A stretch of 19,326 nucleotides of DNA, taken from NCBI GenBank assembly GCA_031282465.1, contig JAITDR010000073.1, positions 1-19,326 of the forward strand, written 5' to 3'. Position numbers and translations under genes: made by a program. This DNA comes from Desulfovibrio sp. GTDB lineage: Bacteria; Desulfobacterota; Desulfovibrionia; Desulfovibrionales; Desulfovibrionaceae. Below are positions 16,344 through 19,326 of the stretch, in pieces (positions within the stretch are counted from its first letter, which is position 1; every line of letters begins with the position of its first letter). The notes below the pieces were generated by a model that ran no database searches, was not told the origin of the DNA, and worked only from the letters and a program-made list of their open reading frames with translations.

Positions 16344-16928
16344 CTAACTGTAATCGTCATCGGGGGGAAGGCGGTCCCAGATAATTTTGCCTCTGTGTTT
16401 CTTCTGCCTGCGCAGCAGTACATAGACGGCTCCGGCGCCGCCGTCGCGGGCTTCGGCGGTGCAGAAGGCCAGAACTACCCGCTTGAAAGGAGCGCGGCAC
16501 AGCATGTCCTGCAGGAGCCCGCGCAGAACGCCGACGCCGTCCGGGGAATTTCTGCCTCTCCCCGTCACCACCATAACGCAACGCAGGCTGCGCATGTAGG
16601 CGTCCCTGATAAAGGCGTGCAGGGCATCGCATGCTTGACGCGCATTCATGCCGTGCAGGTCCAGGTGTTTTTCCCGGCTGTAGCGTCCGCTGCGCAGGCG
16701 GGCCATGACGGCGGGGTCCAGGCCCAGCACGCAGCCTTCGAAATATTCATCCGTGTGCCGCAGAGTGAAAGCCGTGTCGTCGACGGGCATTGTCTGCGCG
16801 GTGTTGTCCGGCACAGGCGGACGCCGCCTATGCGGGGGCGGCGGGGGAACGGCCCGGCCTTTCCCGCGCAGGGGGCGGACGGAGCCCACGGCGGACTCGA
16901 ACAGAGCCTTGTCCGTTTCGCTTTGCAC
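16344..16928 (-). CDS. Smr-domain protein
   Basis: The C-terminal half is a Smr domain: LDLHG at residues 89-93, the helix NARQACDALHAFIRDA, and TGRG at 122-125 followed by SPDGVGVLRGLL. In the family, free-standing Smr proteins are nucleic-acid-binding and sometimes nicking or RNA-cleaving nucleases; the role here is unknown. Residues 1-60 are Pro/Arg-rich (a run of five prolines near 28-32) and likely disordered. No ATG exists between the hypB stop and residue 47, and the frame otherwise runs back into hypB to 17165. I choose GTG at 16926-16928 (194 residues), where similarity to a plausible N-terminus begins (QSETDKALFESAVGSVRPL). The start is uncertain; ATG at 16790 would still keep the Smr domain. 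Confidence 0.88.
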   Translation of the reverse strand: MQSETDKALFESAVGSVRPLRGKGRAVPPPPPHRRRPPVPDNTAQTMPVDDTAFTLRHTDEYFEGCVLGLDPAVMARLRSGRYSREKHLDLHGMNARQACDALHAFIRDAYMRSLRCVMVVTGRGRNSPDGVGVLRGLLQDMLCRAPFKRVVLAFCTAEARDGGAGAVYVLLRRQKKHRGKIIWDRLPPDDDYS

Positions 16929-17007
16929 GGCACAACTATGTCCGTTCGGTTGTGATGCGCGGGCCGCGGCCGCGGCATCGTTCGAGTTTGCACGGTCGGT
17001 CGCGCGT

Positions 17008-17688
17008 TCAGCTTCCGGCCGCAGCGCGCATCCCTGCCGCCTTGTCCGTCCGGAGCCGGCGCAGAAAATCGTACCAGCCGTCAAGTCCTTCGCCGGTGCG
17101 GCAGGACAGAGGCAAAGTCGCAAGTTTCCCGTTGAGCCTGCCGGCCGACCGCGTTGCCCGCTCAATGTTGAAGTCCGTATGCGGGAGCAGGTCGATCTTG
17201 TTCAGCACCATAACGGCGGCAAGATTGAAAAGCAGGGGGTATTTTTCCGGTTTGTCGTCGCCTTCCGGCACGCTGAGCAGGGCGACCTTGCAATCTTCGC
17301 CGCAGTCGAACTCAACCGGGCAGACCAAGTTGCCGACATTTTCGATGAACAGCAGATCCAGTGCCTCAAGATCCAGGTCGTTCAGGGCGTTACGCACCAG
17401 CGCGGCATCCAGATGACAGCCGCCTCCCGTGTTGATTTGCACGGCTTTGCCCCCGGCAGCGACGATGCGCCGGGCGTCGTTGTCGGTTTGCGGGTCTCCT
17501 TCGATGACGGCCATGGAAAATGTCCCCCCGAGGTCGCGAAAGGTCCGTTCCAGCAGCGCCGTTTTGCCGGCGCCCGGAGAACCTATGATGTTGAGGACGG
17601 CAACCCCGCGCTGAGCGAACAACGCGCGCAGTTGCGCCGCTTCGGCATCGTTGTTTTCCAACAGATTGCGGACTACGGGCGTTTCCAT
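17008..17688 (-). CDS. hypB: Hydrogenase/urease nickel-incorporation GTPase HypB
   Basis: SIMIBI-class GTPase that, with HypA, inserts nickel into the large subunit of [NiFe] hydrogenases. It has P-loop GSPGAGKT (36-43), VIEGDPQTDNDARRI, the metal-site segment INTGGGCHLDA, ENVGNLVCP and the guanine-specificity NKIDLLP. It has 226 residues. It lacks the N-terminal Cys or His-rich nickel-storage stretches seen in some HypB proteins, leaving the GTPase core with the dimer-interface metal site. The start at 17688 has GGAGGA upstream. It follows hypA by 19 bases. The presence of hypA-hypB implies at least one [NiFe] hydrogenase elsewhere in the genome. Confidence 0.96.
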   Translation of the reverse strand: METPVVRNLLENNDAEAAQLRALFAQRGVAVLNIIGSPGAGKTALLERTFRDLGGTFSMAVIEGDPQTDNDARRIVAAGGKAVQINTGGGCHLDAALVRNALNDLDLEALDLLFIENVGNLVCPVEFDCGEDCKVALLSVPEGDDKPEKYPLLFNLAAVMVLNKIDLLPHTDFNIERATRSAGRLNGKLATLPLSCRTGEGLDGWYDFLRRLRTDKAAGMRAAAGS

Positions 17689-17707
17689 GTTGTCCTCCGC
17701 GGCAGCG

Positions 17708-18070
17708 TCACGGTTCTATGGTCAGCCGCCGCACATACAGTTCCCTGCCGGCCAGCACCCTGTGCCCGAAATCCTCCCCGCAACGCGGGCACGGGGCAAC
17801 GGGCGAAAGCGGGAACGCTTCCGGCGAAAATTCTTCTCCGCACGCGCCGCAGGCAAGGCGCAGAGGCTCTTCTTCGATGGTCAGCTCCGCTCCGGAAAAT
17901 TCGGTATTGCGCGTCATGACCGCGAAAGCTGTTGCCAGCGCCTCGGGCAGGGCGTTGGACAAGGCGCCGCAACACAGCGCCACGGCGGATACGCGCGCCC
18001 CCGGACCGTATTTGCCCCTTTCTTCACGCATAATCGTCAAAAGGGACGCGACCAGAGAGGCTTCGTGCAT
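17708..18070 (-). CDS. hypA: Hydrogenase maturation nickel metallochaperone HypA
   Basis: 120 residues, normal for HypA. The start at 18070 is fixed by the N-terminal MHE, whose Met1 amine, His2 and Glu3 region binds nickel. The frame reaches 18160 but an extended N-terminus would abolish that site. The structural zinc site is formed by two CxxC pairs, C74/C77 (CGACG) and C94/C97 (CPRCG). It delivers nickel to HypB. There is no good Shine-Dalgarno sequence before the ATG, suggesting low translation. It is the first gene of the apparent hypA-hypB-smr-regulator cluster and is divergent from the lipoprotein gene at 18246. Confidence 0.95.
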   Translation of the reverse strand: MHEASLVASLLTIMREERGKYGPGARVSAVALCCGALSNALPEALATAFAVMTRNTEFSGAELTIEEEPLRLACGACGEEFSPEAFPLSPVAPCPRCGEDFGHRVLAGRELYVRRLTIEP

Positions 18071-18245
18071 GGCGGCAAAGGTAAGGCAAAACGCCCGGAA
18101 TGCCAAGCGCGTATTCCGGCTGTTGCGGGAACTCCGGCAGCAGGCAGCCCTCTCGCGCAAACCGCTCCATTAGCGGCAGGGGCGGCTGAAAAGAAATCCC
18201 TAATGTGAAGCGTCAAAAAGCCGATGAGAACGAGGAAGGGAGGCC
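18071..18245. promoter_or_regulatory. Divergent intergenic region between hypA and lipoprotein gene
   Basis: It must carry promoters for both directions, but I find no strong -35/-10 pair and no GG-N10-GC sigma-54 element. Two inverted repeats are present: CCGGAAT (18095-18101) with ATTCCGG (18113-18119), and CCGCT (18162-18166) with AGCGG (18172-18176). The first is close to the hypA start and could be an operator or a hairpin in the hypA leader. Confidence 0.4.
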
Positions 18246-19277
18246 ATGATGTTTCACTCCACAACCTGCTTCGCGCGCGGGTCCGGGCAATCCCGCGGGC
18301 TGCGCGGGACGACTGTCGCCGCCGTCGTGTTCTTGTTTTTGCCGGCCGCAACCCTTGTGACCGGAGGATGCTCGCGCGCGCCTGCGTACGCGAACTACCA
18401 GGCAAAGCACACCTTGCCCGAAGACTATGATGCGGCGGGTTCCGGCCCGACCCGTCCCCTTGCGATGACCGGGCAGGTTGTCGTCAGCGCCGATCCCCTG
18501 TGGAAGCAGTACGCGGCCCGCACGCAGGCTTTCGTGACCTATGGAGCGGGCAGCACGGTCCAGAGCGGGAGCGCCGCCGAACCTCGTACAGGCGGCTCGG
18601 GCAAAATCACCGCCGACAAAGGCGGCACGGGGAAAAGCGCCCCAACCCGCGCTCCCCGCAAAGCAGCAGGCAAAAAGACCGGCAAAACAACAGCAAAAAA
18701 AGGTGGGAAAAGCGCAACGCCTCAAGCGTCCGCCGGATCCGCCGGGCTGTTTCCCGAACCCGTGTGCCCGGAAGGTTGCATCCCCGCGCCCGGCTACAAA
18801 CGCGCAACACCGGCCCCGGCGCAATCGTCGACGCCGGCCGCCCAACCTTCCGCTCCCGTTCCCGCGCCGAACGCATCTACCGCCGCGCCCGTGCCTTCCG
18901 TCACACCTTCGACGGCCTTTGCGCCGCCTCCAGACTCGACAGGACGGGCATCCGCACCCGGCAACGGCAAAGTAGAGACGCCCGCGTCCGTGCAGAGCCC
19001 TGCGAACGCAAGCACGTCCACGCCTGCTCCCGTTGCGCCTGCGCCGGCAACACAGCCCCCGAGTTCCGCCGTGCAGCCTCCGGTTCCCGGCGCGCAGCCC
19101 GAGCCGCCGGCCTTGCCTGCGCTTCCTGCTCGTTCAACCCCGTCCGGGCCCGCCGCGCCTGATGGAGGCCGCCTGTTGCCGCCCGTGGGAGGGCAGCCGA
19201 CCTCAGAACGGGACCCGGCGCTCGCGCCGCCCGGAAGCTCGGGCTTGGGCTATGCGCCTGCGCCGCCGCCGCTGTAA
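18246..19277 (+). CDS. Pro/Ala-rich putative lipoprotein
   Basis: I do not recognise a family for this 343-residue protein. The start at 18246 follows AAGGGAGG; a second ATG is adjacent at 18249. Residues 22-42 are a hydrophobic export segment ending in LVTGGC, a plausible lipobox with Cys42 as the anchor. Residues about 43-100 are ordinary sequence (DPLWKQYAARTQAFVTYGAG). Residues 115-160 are Lys/Gly/Thr-rich. Residues 160-180 contain two cysteines (PVCPEGC). From 190 to the end the protein is almost pure Pro, Ala, Ser, Thr and Val, a disordered tether or wall-spanning tail. The low-complexity GC-rich tail generates long shadow frames on the other strand. Function unknown; cell-envelope location is inferred from the signal only. 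Confidence 0.82.
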   Translation: MMFHSTTCFARGSGQSRGLRGTTVAAVVFLFLPAATLVTGGCSRAPAYANYQAKHTLPEDYDAAGSGPTRPLAMTGQVVVSADPLWKQYAARTQAFVTYGAGSTVQSGSAAEPRTGGSGKITADKGGTGKSAPTRAPRKAAGKKTGKTTAKKGGKSATPQASAGSAGLFPEPVCPEGCIPAPGYKRATPAPAQSSTPAAQPSAPVPAPNASTAAPVPSVTPSTAFAPPPDSTGRASAPGNGKVETPASVQSPANASTSTPAPVAPAPATQPPSSAVQPPVPGAQPEPPALPALPARSTPSGPAAPDGGRLLPPVGGQPTSERDPALAPPGSSGLGYAPAPPPL

Positions 19278-19326
19278 TTGCCGATTTCGGAACAATCATT
19301 ACGCAAGATTATCCGGCATCTGCGAC

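Noticed and set aside
18080..18112. Sigma-54 promoter before hypA (minus strand TTGGCAT...TTTTGC)
   Set aside because: The GG to GC spacing is 15 bases, not ten; at ten bases the sequence is GT.
18213..18845. 210-codon minus-strand frame opposite the Pro-rich lipoprotein
   Set aside because: Its Gly/Arg/Phe/Cys composition mirrors the Pro/Ala-rich plus gene, which has the ribosome site, export signal and lipobox.

Overview
The window looks like chromosomal DNA of a GC-rich, anaerobic deltaproteobacterium, most likely a member of Desulfovibrionaceae. This is inferred from the [NiFe]-hydrogenase maturation genes hypA-hypB, the sigma-54 regulator, and a trp operon in the order E-GD-C-F-B-A. No rRNA, tRNA, insertion sequence or CRISPR array is visible. 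Almost every gene lies on the minus strand. Only a truncated antitoxin gene at the left edge and a Pro/Ala-rich lipoprotein gene at the right edge are on plus.

Layout, left to right. Positions 1-129 hold the 3' end of a BrnA-type antitoxin, followed by about 330 bases of gene-poor, relatively AT-rich DNA. An unrecognised gene (458-1570) lies downstream of an arginine cluster read argF -> argG -> argH on the minus strand, which takes ornithine to arginine. Next come an alpha-carbonic anhydrase and a glycine-zipper lipoprotein. The complete tryptophan operon (7151-14023) follows. Its leader carries a promoter, a small leader peptide with two Trp codons, alternative hairpins and a terminator, which is a classical attenuator. 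Upstream lie a sigma-54-dependent response regulator, a Smr-domain gene, hypB and hypA, arranged as one minus-strand cluster. The divergent lipoprotein gene closes the window.

The most interesting part is the 350-base gap between the response regulator and the trp promoter. It holds three half-sites forming overlapping palindromes, then a near-consensus sigma-54 promoter (GG-N10-GC), then a roughly 190-nt stretch without a convincing ORF. That stretch folds into two strong hairpins and ends in a Rho-independent terminator. The loop of the first hairpin exposes CCTCCTCCC, complementary to Shine-Dalgarno sequences. I read this as a sigma-54-driven small RNA controlled by the adjacent regulator, analogous in layout to LuxO/Qrr but not obviously homologous.

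A second theme is decayed tandem duplication at gene ends. The last 83 bases of argF and the last 124 bases of the carbonic anhydrase gene are each followed directly by an indel-free second copy that is 77-79% identical. In both cases the copy fills what would otherwise be called intergenic space. A third, 65-66-bp tandem repeat lies just upstream of the carbonic anhydrase gene. The argG/argH junction is also anomalous: the ArgG C-terminus and the ArgH N-terminus both depart from their families at the same place.
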